64,000 nt of DNA from NCBI RefSeq assembly GCF_000954115.1, contig NZ_CP010797.1:1984001-2048000 (forward strand), read 5' to 3'. Positions 1-11,500 of this stretch are shown here, one piece after another. Source of the DNA: Rhodococcus sp. B7740 (lineage in GTDB: Bacteria; Actinomycetota; Actinomycetes; Mycobacteriales; Mycobacteriaceae). Each line of letters opens with the position of its first letter. Positions within the stretch are counted from its first letter, which is position 1. The notes beneath the pieces are model-generated. The model had not been told where the DNA came from and did not search any database. It saw nothing but the letters and a program-made list of their open reading frames with translations. Both the position numbers and the translations under genes were made by a program.

Positions 1-415
1 CGGCCGACACAGGACGGTCCACGACGTGGTCGGTCCTGCCCGCGACGAACGAATCCATCATGGCCAGTGTCGACACCGACTCGCCTTCACGCTGCAGTTG
101 CACGGCCATCGCGTGAGCGATCGATCCACCCATCGACCAACCGAGCAGGTGGTACGGGCCCGACGGCTGCACGGTACGAATCCTGTCCACGAACAGGGCG
201 GCCCACTGCTCGATCGATTCCGGCAGCGGCTCGGCACCGGAGAGGGCAGGCGACTGCAATCCGTAGATCGGACGGTCGTCGCCGAGGTACGCCGACAGTC
301 CGCCGAAGGCCCAGGACAGCCCCACGATGGGATGGATGCAGAACAGAGGTGACGAGGAGCCACCGAGCCGAAGAGGAATCAACGTCTCCAGCCCGGTGGA
401 GTCCGCCCCCTCGCT
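1..415 (-). other. Type I thioesterase domain, partial
   Basis: This is the C-terminal domain of NRPS3, with the start of an alpha/beta hydrolase ([14 protein letters not shown]), then [15 protein letters not shown] around 100-145 carrying the catalytic Ser, then MMDSF. It follows the module-14 carrier domain, as expected for chain release by hydrolysis or macrocyclisation. The window ends before the catalytic His, so intactness cannot be judged. Confidence 0.9.
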
Positions 416-3400
416 CGACTCCGTCGCAGCCGTCATCCGCGCGGAGAGCGAGCCCACCGACGCGTCGACGAACAACCAGTTCAGCGGTACCGGCGCGCCG
501 CCGAGGGCTGCTCTGAGCTTGGAGACCAACTTGACCGCCAGCAACGAGTTGCCACCCAGCGCGAAGAAGTCGTCGTCCAGCCCGACGCGCTCGACGCCCA
601 ACACTTCCGCGAACACCGCGGCGACCGATTCCTCGACCGGAGTCTGCGGAGCCCTGAACTCACGGGTTTCGAATTCCGGGGCCGGCAACGCCCGACGGTC
701 CAGCTTCCCGGCTGCATTGAGCGGCAACGCATCGAGAACCACGAACGCCGACGGCACCATGTACGACGGCACCGCCGACCCCAATTCCGACCGCACCGCC
801 TCGGCATCGACCTCGGCACCGACAGCAGGCACCACGTAGGCAGCCAACGACTCCCCCACCGACAACTGCACGACCACCACGACGGCCTGACTCACCGACG
901 ACAACGCCGTCAACGCCGTCTCGATCTCCCCCAACTCGATGCGCTGCCCGCGGAACTTGACCTGAAAATCGGTGCGACCGATGTACTCGAGCCGTCCGGC
1001 ATCCATCGACCACCGGACCAGATCACCGGTGCGGTACATCCGCGCCCCCGCAGGACCGAACGGATCGGCAACGAAACGCTCCGACGACAGATCGGGCCGC
1101 GCAACATAGCCCCGAGCCAACTGCACGCCGGCGAGGTAGAGCTCACCCGGCACACCCGCGGGTACCGGATGCAGCCGCGAATCCAGAACGTGGACAGAGG
1201 TGTTCCACTCCGGCACCCCGATGCTCACCGAACCGTCCACCGCGACGTCCTCGGAGACGTCGCGATACGTGACACTCACCGCGGCCTCGGTCGGCCCGTA
1301 CAGATTGTGCACCCGCGCGTTCGACACTGCCCGGCACGCACTCACGGTCCGCGCGGGCAACGCCTCCCCGATCACGAAGATGTGCCGAAGCGAAGAGATG
1401 GACTGCGCAGCAACCGATTCGGCGAACACCGTAAGCATCGACGGCACGAAGTCCGTCACCGTCACGCCGTGACGGGCGATATCGGCCGCAACGGCCTCCA
1501 CATCACGTTGCGCGCCCGGGGCCGCCACGATCAACCGGCCCCCGGTGCGCAGCGGCAGGAAGAACCCCCACAACGACACGTCGAACGTCGTGGCAGTCTT
1601 CTGCAAGTAGACATCCGACGCGTCGAGACCGTACTCCTGCGCCATCCACTCCATCTGGTTGACGATGGCACGATGCTCCACGGCGACTCCCTTGGGCCGG
1701 CCGGTCGACCCCGAGGTGAAGAGCACGTACGCCAGATCGCCACCCACCGCCCGAGGGAAGACCAACGGCCCGCTCGGCACCGGTGGGTCCGTGATGTCGA
1801 CGACCGGAATCGCTGTCCCCGTGACGAATTCGTCCCGCGCCGTCGACAGAACGACAATCGGCGATGCCGTGTCGAGAATGTAGTCGTTACGCTCGGCGGG
1901 CTGATCCGGATCCACCGGAACGTACGCCGCACCGGATCGCAGCACGGCGTACATCCCGACCACCAGCTCGACCGATCGACGCATGGCCAACCCCACCAGC
2001 ATGCCGGGGCCGGCCCCACGCTCCTGCAACAACGACGCAGTGGCATCCACCCGGTCCGAGAACTCCCGATACGTCAGCGACCGCTCACCGAACACCAACG
2101 CCACCGCATCCGGCGATTCGACCACCGTGCGACCGAAGCCGTCCAGCAGCACCTCGCCCGAATCGGCAGCCACCGTGCTGCCGTTGCCCCGCAGCGAGAG
2201 TTGTTCGCGCTCAGCCGAATCGAGAATCGCGATGTCACCGACCACGACACTCGGACGAGCGGTGACCGCCTCGAGAACGGTCACCAACCGCTGCCCGAAG
2301 GACGTCATGGTCGACTCGTCGAACAGATCCGTTGCGTACATCAACTCGACGGCCGGTCCTGCGCCGTCGCCCCGCTCGGTGAAGGTCACCTGGAGGTCGA
2401 ATTTCGCCGATGCCACGCCGGAACCGAATGCCTCGACCCCGAGATCGGGCAGCTCGAAGGAACCCTGTGAGAAGTTCTGGAAGAACAGTGCAACCTGCAC
2501 CAGTGGATGTCGTCCTTGCGAGCGCACCGGATCGAGTACCTCGACCAGACGCTCGAAGGGCACGTCGACGTTGTCGAACGCCTCGAGGTCGGCCGTACGT
2601 ACCGTGTCGAGAACCTCGGCGAACGAGGCATCCGGGGCAACGGGGGTTCGCAGCACCACCGTGTTGACGAACATGCCGACCAGATCGTCGAGCCGGGCGT
2701 CGCCGCGGCCACCCACCGGCGCACCCACGGCGATGTCGGCCGTGCCCGACAGTCTCGCCAGCAGCACGGCCAGCGCGGCGTGCACCACCATGAACGGGGT
2801 CGACTCGCTCGTGCTGGCGCACTCGAGCACTCGGGCGTGCAGCTCGGGGGCGATGTCGAACGACACCACCGCCCCTCGTCCCGACGCGACCCGAGGGCGC
2901 GGCCGGTCGGCGGGCAGCTCCAACTGTTCGGGTAGGCCGTCGAGCGCGTGCTGCCAGTACCGAATCTGCTTGTCGGCAACAGAGTTCGGGTCCGATTCGG
3001 AACCGAGCATGTCCAGTTGCCACAGCGTGTAGTCGACATACTGAACCGGAAGCGGCGTCCACTGCGGTGCCGATCCGCTCCGTCGCGCGAGGTATGCCGT
3101 CATGACGTCCCGAGACAGCGGAGCCATCGACAGACCGTCGGCCGAGATGTGATGCGCCACGAAGGCCAGTACGTACTCCGGTACCGAACCGGCGGGATCG
3201 GTGACCTCGAACAGTCGAACGCGGAACGGAATTTCGGTCGTGACGTCGAACCCACGCGTGAAGAACTGCGTCACCTCGGCCAGGGCGCTCTCGCGGGTGA
3301 CAGGCACCACCGCCGTGTCGACCTGCGTGTCGGCCTCGTCGAGCACTCGCTGATATCCGCTGCCGTCGATGTCGGGGTAGACGGTGCGCAGCGATTCGTG

Positions 3401-5470
3401 GCGACCCACCACATCGAGGACGGCGGCCTGCAGCGCATCGACGTCGAGCGACCCGCGCAGCAGCAAGGCAACCGGTACGTTGTTGATCGCGGACGTGGTG
3501 TCGAGTCGATTCAGGAACCACATGCGTTGCTGAGCGGACGAGAGCGGAATGTGTTGCGGCCGGGCCCTCGAGGCATCGAGCCGGGCCCGGACCGGAGCGT
3601 CGACGGATTCGGCTGCGTTCGCGAGCGCTTCGACGGTGGACGACTCGAACACCGAACGCGCAGGCACGTGCACGCCGAGTGCCGATCCCAACCTCGCAGC
3701 GAGTTTGGTGGCGATCAACGAATTGCCGCCGAGCGCGAAGAAGTCGTCGTCGAGACCGACGCGTTCGACCCCCAGCAACTCGACGAAGATGTCGGCTACC
3801 GTCTGCTGGGTGGGGGTCGTCGGAGCGCGGAACTCGGCGACCTCGAACACCGGCTCCGGCAACGCATCTCGGTCGAGCTTGCCGGTGGGGGTCAGCGGAA
3901 TCGACTCGATCGGGGTGACCACGGACGGCACCATGTGCGCAGGCAGACTGCGTCCGGCGGCCTCGAGCAGGTTGTCGACGTCGAGCTCGACACCTGTCGT
4001 CGGCAGTACGTAGGCCGCGAGAACCGTTGCTCCCGTCGGCCCCCGGTAGCCGAGGGTCGCTGCGAACTCGACACCGTCGAGTGCGGTCAGAACGGCGTCG
4101 ATCTCACCGAGCTCGATCCGGAATCCTCGAATCTGGACCTGGAAGTCGTTGCGGCCCATGTATTCGATGACGGGTCCGGTCGGCCCGTCGCGCCAGCGCA
4201 CGATGTCTCCGGTTCGGTACAGCCTCGCCTGATTCGAGTCCCCCTCGACCGCATAGGGATTGGCGACGAAACGGGTTGCCGTCAGGCCGAACCGACGATG
4301 GTAGCCGCGAGCAAGGCCGGCCCCGGTGAGGTACAACTCGCCCGGCACGCCGGCCGGGACCCGACGCAGCCGGTCGTCGAGAACGTGATGACCCATCTCC
4401 CTGGTCGACTGCCCGAGCAACACCGCCTCGCCTGCGGTCAGCGGTTGCGAGATGTTGCACACCATGGACGCTTCGGTCGGCCCGTAGACGTTGTGGAACC
4501 GGCGGTCGGTGGCCCATTTCGACATCAGTTCCGACGAGAAGGCCTCACCACCGACGGCGAGCACTCGCAGGGCGGGCACATCTGCCGGGTCCAGCGAGGC
4601 CAGCGCCGCCGGCGTGATGAAGGCATGCGTGACTCGGTGGCGGCGCAACACCTCGCTCAGATCGGTACCACCGTAGACGCCCGGTTCGACGATGACCATC
4701 GTCGAACCGGCACCGACGGCCATGAGCAGTTCGAGTACGGACGCATCGAAACTGGGGGACGCGAAATGCAGTGTGCGCGAACCGGAGTCCAGGCCGTACG
4801 TCTCGACCTGGGTCGCGGCCAGTGGTGCCAGGCCCGCCTGGGAGACGGCGACGCCCTTCGGTAGGCCCGTCGAGCCCGAGGTGTAGATGACGTACGCGAG
4901 ATCGGACGCGCGAATCGGTGCGCGGCGATCGTCCGCGACCACCGGCCCGTCCGACAGCCCACTCAGTTCTTCCTCGACATCGGATGCGTCGAGCACGATC
5001 CACGACACCGCGTTCGGCATCGCAGCCTCGAACTGCGTTGCCGTGACGCCCATTCGGACACCCGAATCGGTGGCCATGTGCTCGATACGAGCAGCCGGGT
5101 AATTGGGGTCGATCGGCACGAACGCTGCCCCGGTCTTGGCCACCGCCCACACCGCCATGACCGATTCGATCGATCGGGTCAGGGCCAGCGCCACGAAATC
5201 CCCTGGCCCGACTCCACGTGCGAGCAGTAGGCGAGCCAGCCGGGAGGATCGGGAATCGATCTCCCGGTAGGTCAGCGACCGGTCCCCGAATTCGGCAGCG
5301 ATGCCGTCCGGGTTCTTCTCCACCGCGGCCGCCAGCAGAGTCGGCAGCGCAACGGTACGGGCGGGCCGAGTACGCGTCGGCCGAGACCGGGTGGGCCTGG
5401 GACGGGCCGGCCGGCCCCCCGCTCGGCCGCCGGACTCGGACGGTGTGCCGGTCGATCCATCCGCACTCAT
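1..5470 (-). CDS. NRPS3, terminal two-module synthetase with thioesterase (partial, 3' end outside window)
   Basis: Last subunit of the assembly line; 1823 codons are open to the window edge. Domains by approximate residue: Arg/Pro-rich tail 1-40, A13 40-545, T13 around 581 (GGNSL), C14 640-1075 (HHISADG), A14 1110-1610, T14 around 1640, thioesterase from about 1690 with the nucleophile motif GWSMGG near 1778. The thioesterase presumably releases or cyclises the finished peptide. Residues read against GrsA give DALFAGVMV for A13 (unassigned, hydrophobic) and DVWDFILVS for A14 (unassigned, same as A1). The protein opens directly with an A domain, so its condensation partner C13 is at the end of NRPS2. 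ATG at 5470 has AGGAG 12 nt upstream; the in-frame TTG at 5479 is an alternative. The gap to NRPS2 is 110 nt and holds a strong hairpin. Not included: the rest of the thioesterase with its catalytic His. Confidence 0.95.
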   Translation of the reverse strand, partial: MSADGSTGTPSESGGRAGGRPARPRPTRSRPTRTRPARTVALPTLLAAAVEKNPDGIAAEFGDRSLTYREIDSRSSRLARLLLARGVGPGDFVALALTRSIESVMAVWAVAKTGAAFVPIDPNYPAARIEHMATDSGVRMGVTATQFEAAMPNAVSWIVLDASDVEEELSGLSDGPVVADDRRAPIRASDLAYVIYTSGSTGLPKGVAVSQAGLAPLAATQVETYGLDSGSRTLHFASPSFDASVLELLMAVGAGSTMVIVEPGVYGGTDLSEVLRRHRVTHAFITPAALASLDPADVPALRVLAVGGEAFSSELMSKWATDRRFHNVYGPTEASMVCNISQPLTAGEAVLLGQSTREMGHHVLDDRLRRVPAGVPGELYLTGAGLARGYHRRFGLTATRFVANPYAVEGDSNQARLYRTGDIVRWRDGPTGPVIEYMGRNDFQVQIRGFRIELGEIDAVLTALDGVEFAATLGYRGPTGATVLAAYVLPTTGVELDVDNLLEAAGRSLPAHMVPSVVTPIESIPLTPTGKLDRDALPEPVFEVAEFRAPTTPTQQTVADIFVELLGVERVGLDDDFFALGGNSLIATKLAARLGSALGVHVPARSVFESSTVEALANAAESVDAPVRARLDASRARPQHIPLSSAQQRMWFLNRLDTTSAINNVPVALLLRGSLDVDALQAAVLDVVGRHESLRTVYPDIDGSGYQRVLDEADTQVDTAVVPVTRESALAEVTQFFTRGFDVTTEIPFRVRLFEVTDPAGSVPEYVLAFVAHHISADGLSMAPLSRDVMTAYLARRSGSAPQWTPLPVQYVDYTLWQLDMLGSESDPNSVADKQIRYWQHALDGLPEQLELPADRPRPRVASGRGAVVSFDIAPELHARVLECASTSESTPFMVVHAALAVLLARLSGTADIAVGAPVGGRGDARLDDLVGMFVNTVVLRTPVAPDASFAEVLDTVRTADLEAFDNVDVPFERLVEVLDPVRSQGRHPLVQVALFFQNFSQGSFELPDLGVEAFGSGVASAKFDLQVTFTERGDGAGPAVELMYATDLFDESTMTSFGQRLVTVLEAVTARPSVVVGDIAILDSAEREQLSLRGNGSTVAADSGEVLLDGFGRTVVESPDAVALVFGERSLTYREFSDRVDATASLLQERGAGPGMLVGLAMRRSVELVVGMYAVLRSGAAYVPVDPDQPAERNDYILDTASPIVVLSTARDEFVTGTAIPVVDITDPPVPSGPLVFPRAVGGDLAYVLFTSGSTGRPKGVAVEHRAIVNQMEWMAQEYGLDASDVYLQKTATTFDVSLWGFFLPLRTGGRLIVAAPGAQRDVEAVAADIARHGVTVTDFVPSMLTVFAESVAAQSISSLRHIFVIGEALPARTVSACRAVSNARVHNLYGPTEAAVSVTYRDVSEDVAVDGSVSIGVPEWNTSVHVLDSRLHPVPAGVPGELYLAGVQLARGYVARPDLSSERFVADPFGPAGARMYRTGDLVRWSMDAGRLEYIGRTDFQVKFRGQRIELGEIETALTALSSVSQAVVVVVQLSVGESLAAYVVPAVGAEVDAEAVRSELGSAVPSYMVPSAFVVLDALPLNAAGKLDRRALPAPEFETREFRAPQTPVEESVAAVFAEVLGVERVGLDDDFFALGGNSLLAVKLVSKLRAALGGAPVPLNWLFVDASVGSLSARMTAATESSEGADSTGLETLIPLRLGGSSSPLFCIHPIVGLSWAFGGLSAYLGDDRPIYGLQSPALSGAEPLPESIEQWAALFVDRIRTVQPSGPYHLLGWSMGGSIAHAMAVQLQREGESVSTLAMMDSFVAGRTDHVVDRPVSA

Positions 5471-5511
5471 GTTAAGCAATGACTCCTCACCAGTTCTTCG
5501 CCGCACCGTCG

Positions 5512-5544
5512 ACCGTGGAGGCGACCGACGGTCACCCCCACGGT
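5512..5544 (-). promoter_or_regulatory. Strong hairpin between NRPS2 and NRPS3
   Basis: In the 110-nt gap before NRPS3, arms 5512-5526 and 5530-5544 form a 15-bp stem in the transcript. Thirteen pairs are Watson-Crick, two are G-U wobbles, and the loop is 3 nt. No U-run follows. It could attenuate or partly terminate transcription, or protect or process the message, before the thioesterase subunit. The pairing is seen directly; the role is inferred. Confidence 0.6.
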
Positions 5545-5580
5545 TGATCGTTCACGCGGTGGTCGGCGTTGCAGTTGGCC

Positions 5581-8500
5581 TCAGCCTATCGGTCGGCCCG
5601 TCCCGATCGGTTCAGGCAGACGGTGCACCGGGGTCCCGTCCTGCATCGACTCGTGGCGGTCACCGTCGACCGAAACGACGGCGACGAGATCCTCCCGATC
5701 GTCGGATGCCGACTCTTCGAGGGCAGCGATCGCTGCTGCGGTGAGGAACGCGTGCGTCGTCCATTCCGCGGACACGATCTCGGCGGCGTCCTCGGCCGAC
5801 TCCGCCTGATCGAGGATCAGGGCCGCACCTGCCGTCACCGCGACCACTCCGGCCAGCACCGCCGCAGCAGTGTCGAAACGAGCGGGAACCGCGAGCCGCG
5901 AATCGTATTCGACCGACCACTCGGTGACGGCTCTCGCCGCCAGTGCCGCGAGGGTTCCGTGATCGACGACGGTTCCGTCGTTCCCGACCAGGGCCGGACT
6001 GTCGGGCCCGAGCACCGCGGTCCGATCGGTGTAGGTCACCGGTCGCGGGGAATGGGCGGCGATCGCATCGACGATGTCGGTGCGGCCGAGTGGGACGACC
6101 GTCATCGACCCGGCCCATGCCGGTACGTCGTCTTCGTCGACGACCGCAACCGTCGCGCCCGTCGGCTCGACCGACGCGGTCGTACCGTCCGAATCTGCCG
6201 GATCGACGGGAACGAGGGCCGCTCCCGCTTTCGCGACCGCCCAACGCGTCGCGACGGCCTGAACCCCGTCCACGATGGCGACGGCGACGACGACGCCCGG
6301 CCCGACACCGTGGTCGATCAGGAGGCGGGCCAGACGCGACGACTGCTCGTCGAGCTCACGGTAGGTCGTCTCGGCACCGCCCGTGGACAGTGCGGGCGCA
6401 TCGGGATCGGTGTCGACCGCGGTGGTGAGCACCTGGGGCAGTGTCAGATCCGATCGAACCGGTGCCGAGCCGGTATCCGTGGTCTCTCGGGCGTCGGACA
6501 GCACCGCTCGTTCGGCGGCATCGAGTACGTCGATGTCTCCGACGATCGCAGACGGTGTTGCCGCCACGGTCTCGGCGATACGAGTGAATCGGTCTGCCAG
6601 AGAGGCCACGGTGGACTCGTCGAAGATGTCGGCGGCGTACACCCACTCCACGATCAGGGTTCCGGTTCCCGACTCCCCTTCGGCGTGCTGTGTCTCCACC
6701 GTCACCTGCAGATCGAACTTCGCCGTCGGCTCGAAGCCGCTCACGGGTTCGACCACCAGGTTCGGCAGCTCGAAGCGGGCATCGCCGTGCGGTTCGACCG
6801 ACAGGACGGTCTGGAACAGCGGGGTGTACCCGGCATGTCGGTCCGGGGCGATGGCGTCGACCACTCGCTCGAACGGCACGTCGGAGTTGGCGAAGGCCCG
6901 AAGGTCGTTCTCGCGCAGCGTGTTCAACAGTTCTGCGAAGGTGGCGTCCGGGTCGACGTTCGTCCGCAACGCCAGCGTGTTGACGAACATCCCGACGAGC
7001 CCGTCGAGTTGTTCGTGCCCGCGGCCGGCGATGGGTGTGCCGACCGCGAAGTCGCGGGAGCCACTCATTCTCGACAACAACACGCCGAGTACCGCGTGCA
7101 GCACCATGAACAGGGTGGCGTTGTTCTCGCGCGCGATGGCGACGAGCCCGGAGTGGGTCGATTCGTCGAGCTGGGTACTCAATTCGGCCCCGCGCAATGT
7201 CGCGGTGGCAGGCCGAGGTCGGTCCCACGGCAGCGACACGACCGGAGTGATGCCGGCCAGTTCGTCCGCCCAGAATGCCAACTGCTCGGACAGTATCGAG
7301 CTGGGATCGCTGTCCGATCCCAGGACCTGACGTTGCCATACGGCGAAGTCGGCGTACTGCACCGTCAGCGGTTCGGGAGTGTAGGCATTTCCCGAGGCTG
7401 CAGCGAGGTAGGCGGTCATGACGTCTCGGGCCAGGGGCGTCATGGACGCGCCGTCCCCACTGATGTGGTGCATGACGATGACGAACACGTGCTCGTCCGG
7501 GCCGGTGCGGAACAGGGCTCCGCGGATCGGTGGTGCCGCGGTGACATCGAAGCCGCCGTGGATCATCGCGCGAACACGATCGGCGGTGTCGGCATCGCTC
7601 GGCGCATCGACGGGCGTCAGGTCGGGAACGACACCCTCGACGTCCATGATCTCCTGGTAGGGCGAACCGTCGGTGTCCTCCGGATACCGGGTGCGAAGCG
7701 ACTCGTGGCGTTCCACCGTCGAGGTCACCGCAGCCTGCAGTGCAGCGACGTCCAGTTCACCTCGAAGACGCAGGGCCAACGGCATGTTGTACGCCCCGGA
7801 ATCGGGGTCCAGTCGGTTGAGTACCCACATGCGCTGCTGGGCGAGCGAGAGCGGAACCCGTCCGCCGGGTGCCCGTCGCCGCAACGGCACGTCGTTCGCG
7901 TCGTCGATACGCGATTCGGCCCGAGCTGCGAGCGCGGCAACGGTCGAGGCCTCGAACAGATCTCTGACACCGACCTTCTTGCCGAGCGCTGCAGCGACGC
8001 GTGCGGCGACCCGGGTCGCGATGAGCGAGTTGCCGCCGAGATCGAAGAAGTCGTCGTCCGATCCGACGCGCTCCACGCCGAGCAGTTCGGCGTAGATCTG
8101 CGCGATCGTCTCCTCGACGGCAGTTGCGGGAGCGCGGAACGTCTTGACCTCGAACACCGGTTCTGGCAATGCTTTTCGGTCCAGCTTGCCACTGGTGTTG
8201 AGCGGGAACTCCGAGAGCACCATCACCGTGGACGGCACCATGTATGCCGGCAGGGCACCGCCGACGAACGTGCGCACCTCGGCCGGGTCAAGCGTTCGGT
8301 CCGGCCCGGGAACGACGTAGCCCACGAGCTGATCTCCGGCACCTGTCGTCGCGACCACCGCGGTGGCCTGATTGACGTCGGGATGAGTCAACAGCGCGGT
8401 CTCGATCTCGCCGAGTTCTATGCGCTGGCCACGGAACTTGACCTGGAAGTCGGTGCGTCCGATGTACTCGAGCACCCCGACCGCGTCCTGGCCCGGACGC

Positions 8501-11500
8501 CATCTGACCAGGTCACCGGTGCGGTACATCCGGTCACCGTTGGTGACGAACGGGTTGGCCACGAACCGGTCCATCGTCAGGTCGACGCGGCCGAGGTAGC
8601 CGTCGGCGAGCTGGGTGCCCGCCAGATACAGCTCACCCGCGGTTCCTGCTGCCACCGGGTGCAGTCGCCCGTCGAGAACGTAGGCCTGGGTGTTCCACTC
8701 CGGCGCACCGATCGGAACCGTCGAGACATCCCCCGGCCCGGTCTCCCAGAACGTCACCGTCACGGCGGCTTCGGTCGGCCCGTACAGGTTGTGAATGCCG
8801 GCCGAGCTGATCGCTCGGAAATCGGTCACCGTTTCCGGCGGTAGCGCTTCGCCGACCACGAACACGTGCCGAAGCGAACGGCACTGTTCCGCTGTGGCGT
8901 ACGCGGCGAACACCGTGAGCATCGACGGTACGAAATCGGTGATGGTCACGCCGTGCCGAGCGATCCGATCGGCGACGTACGCGGGATCGCGATGGCCGTC
9001 CGGTGTGGCCAGAACAACCGTTGCACCGACCCAGAGCGGTAGAAAGAATCCCCACAGCGACACGTCGAATGTCGTTGCAGTCTTCTGCATGTAGACATCG
9101 TTGGCGTCGAGCGAATACTGCTGCACCATCCAGGCCATCTCGTTGACGACGGCTCGGTGCGACACCGCAACGCCCTTGGGTCGTCCCGTCGATCCCGAGG
9201 TGAAGATGACGTAGGCGGTGTTTCCCGGGCGCACCGGTGCCAGTCGATCGGCGTCGGTCAACGCACCGGTCGCGTGAACGGTGAGGTCGAGAGTGTCGAG
9301 CTCGAGAATCGGGAAACGCTCGGGTAGACCCGCCCGATCACCACTGGTGGAGAGGACGACGACCGGCTCCGCGGTGTCGAGGATGTACTCGATTCGATCC
9401 GAGGGGTGGTCCGGATCGATGGGCACGTAGGCACCACCGGCTTCGAGGACGGCATAGATGCCGACCATGAGGTCGATCCCGCGCCGCATTCCGAGTGCGA
9501 CGAGCGATTGCGGCCCGACACCGAGAGACACCAGGTGTCGCGCGAGGCAATTGACTCGATCCGAGAAATCCGCATACGTGACGGTCGTGTCCTCGAACAC
9601 CACTGCCGGCGCATCCGGATTCGCAACCACTCGGGCCCGGAACTGCTCGGTCAGCATGACGCCTGCGTCGACCTCGTGCGCGGTGTCGTTCCAGGTCTCG
9701 ATCACGCGGGTTCGTTCTCGAGCCCCGAGTAGATCGATGTCGCCGACCGCGACCGTGGTGTCGGATACGAAGGTCTCGAGTATGCCGACCAGGCGTGCCA
9801 GCACGGAGTCGATGTACGCGGGATCGAACAGATCACTGATGTACTTGAGCGTGAACGAGATTCGGTCTTCGGCCACGACGAGCAACGTCAGCGGGTAGTG
9901 GGTGTTGTCGTTGGAGCTCACGCCCTCGACGGTCATGCCGTCGATGGCCGCGGCCTGTTGCGTCAGTTGCGCTTCGTCCACCGGGTAGGACTCGAAGATG
10001 GTCAGCGTGTCGAACAGATTGCCGACGCCGATCGCCCGCTGGATGTCGACCAGCCCCATGTGGTGATGGTCGAGAACATCTGCTTGTTCACCCTGGATCC
10101 GGCCGAGGTACGACTCCACCGTCTCCGCCGGGTCGAATCGCACTCGGACCGGAATGGTGTTGATGAACAGCCCGATCATCGACTCCACGCCCGGCAGACC
10201 TGCGGGGCGACCGGAAACCGTCGCACCGAACACGACGTCGGTTCGTCCGGTGATGTGAGCGACCAGCAGACCGTACGCCGCCTGCACCAGAGTGTTGACG
10301 GTGACGCCGAGCCTGCCACCGAGCGCTACGAGCGCCGCGGTGGTCTCGACATCGGTCGACGACTCCGCCTCGGCCGATCTCGACGAGATCTCTCGTCCGA
10401 CACTCGGCGGAGCGACGAAGGTCGGTTCCTCGACACCGTCCAGTGCCCGAGTCCACGCGCTCAGAGACGCAGCCGGGTCCTGTTGATCGAGCCACGCCAG
10501 GTACGAGCGATACGTCCGCACCCGAGGCAGCGACTCGGTGGAGCTCTGCGCCGCGTACAGGTACAACAGTTCCTTCATCACCAGCGGCAACGACCATCCG
10601 TCGAGCAACACGTGATGATTGGTCATCGCGAGCTTGTACGTGGTCGGCGTGATCCTGACGAGCAGGAATCGCAACAGCGGCGCGGTGGAGACATCGAAGT
10701 GTCGACGCTGATCCGCGGCCAGAGCGTCGGCCACGGCAGCGTCGCGTTCGGGTCCGTCGAGATGGGACAGATCGATCGTGTTCCAGGGCAGCCGAACATT
10801 CCGCTGGACGATCTGCACCGTCTCGCCGTCCGCGGTCGCGGTGAAGGACGTCCGTAGATTGTCGTACCGGTCCAGGAGTGTCTGCGCCGCGCGGTGCAGG
10901 CGATCGTCGTCGACGTCACCGGCGAGGTCGAGCACCACCTGCATCGTGTAGACGTCGATCGACGCGTCCGCGAACAGTGCGTGGAAGAGCAGTCCCTGCT
11001 GCAGCGGCGACAGAGACCAGATGTCCGTCAGCTCCGGGTACCGCGCCTCGAAGGACGAGATGTCGGGCTGTGAGAGCCGAACCAGCGGCACGTCCGACGG
11101 CGTCAGGCCACCCGAGCCGGGGGCCTCGGCATGCGCTGCGAGCGCGGTCAACGCGTCCGACCACAGCTGTGCGAGCCGCTCGACGGTCGCCTCGGTCACC
11201 GCTCCGGTCGGGAATGCGAACGACGCACTCAGTACGCCGCCGTCGTCGGTGTCGAGGACGATGGCATTGATGTCGACGGTCTTGTTGGCTGCCATGTCGG
11301 CGTCACCGGCCGCCGACAGCTCGTTGTCCGTTGCGGGTAGCCATCCGAGCGCCTTCATCTCGTCCGGCACCTCGCCGGTGTTGACGCGTCCGAGGTAGTT
11401 GAAGCTGATCTGGCCGGTGCCGAGTTCGGAGAGCTCCGCTGCGGTCTCGGGGTTGAGGTACCGCAACAGTCCCCAGCCCATTCCTCGCTCGGGCAGCTCC

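Noticed and set aside
5569..8844. Plus-strand open frame of about 1090 codons opposite NRPS2
   Set aside because: It is antisense to well-conserved A, C and T domains in the other strand, has Arg/His/Asp-rich composition with no domain, and arises from high-GC codon bias.
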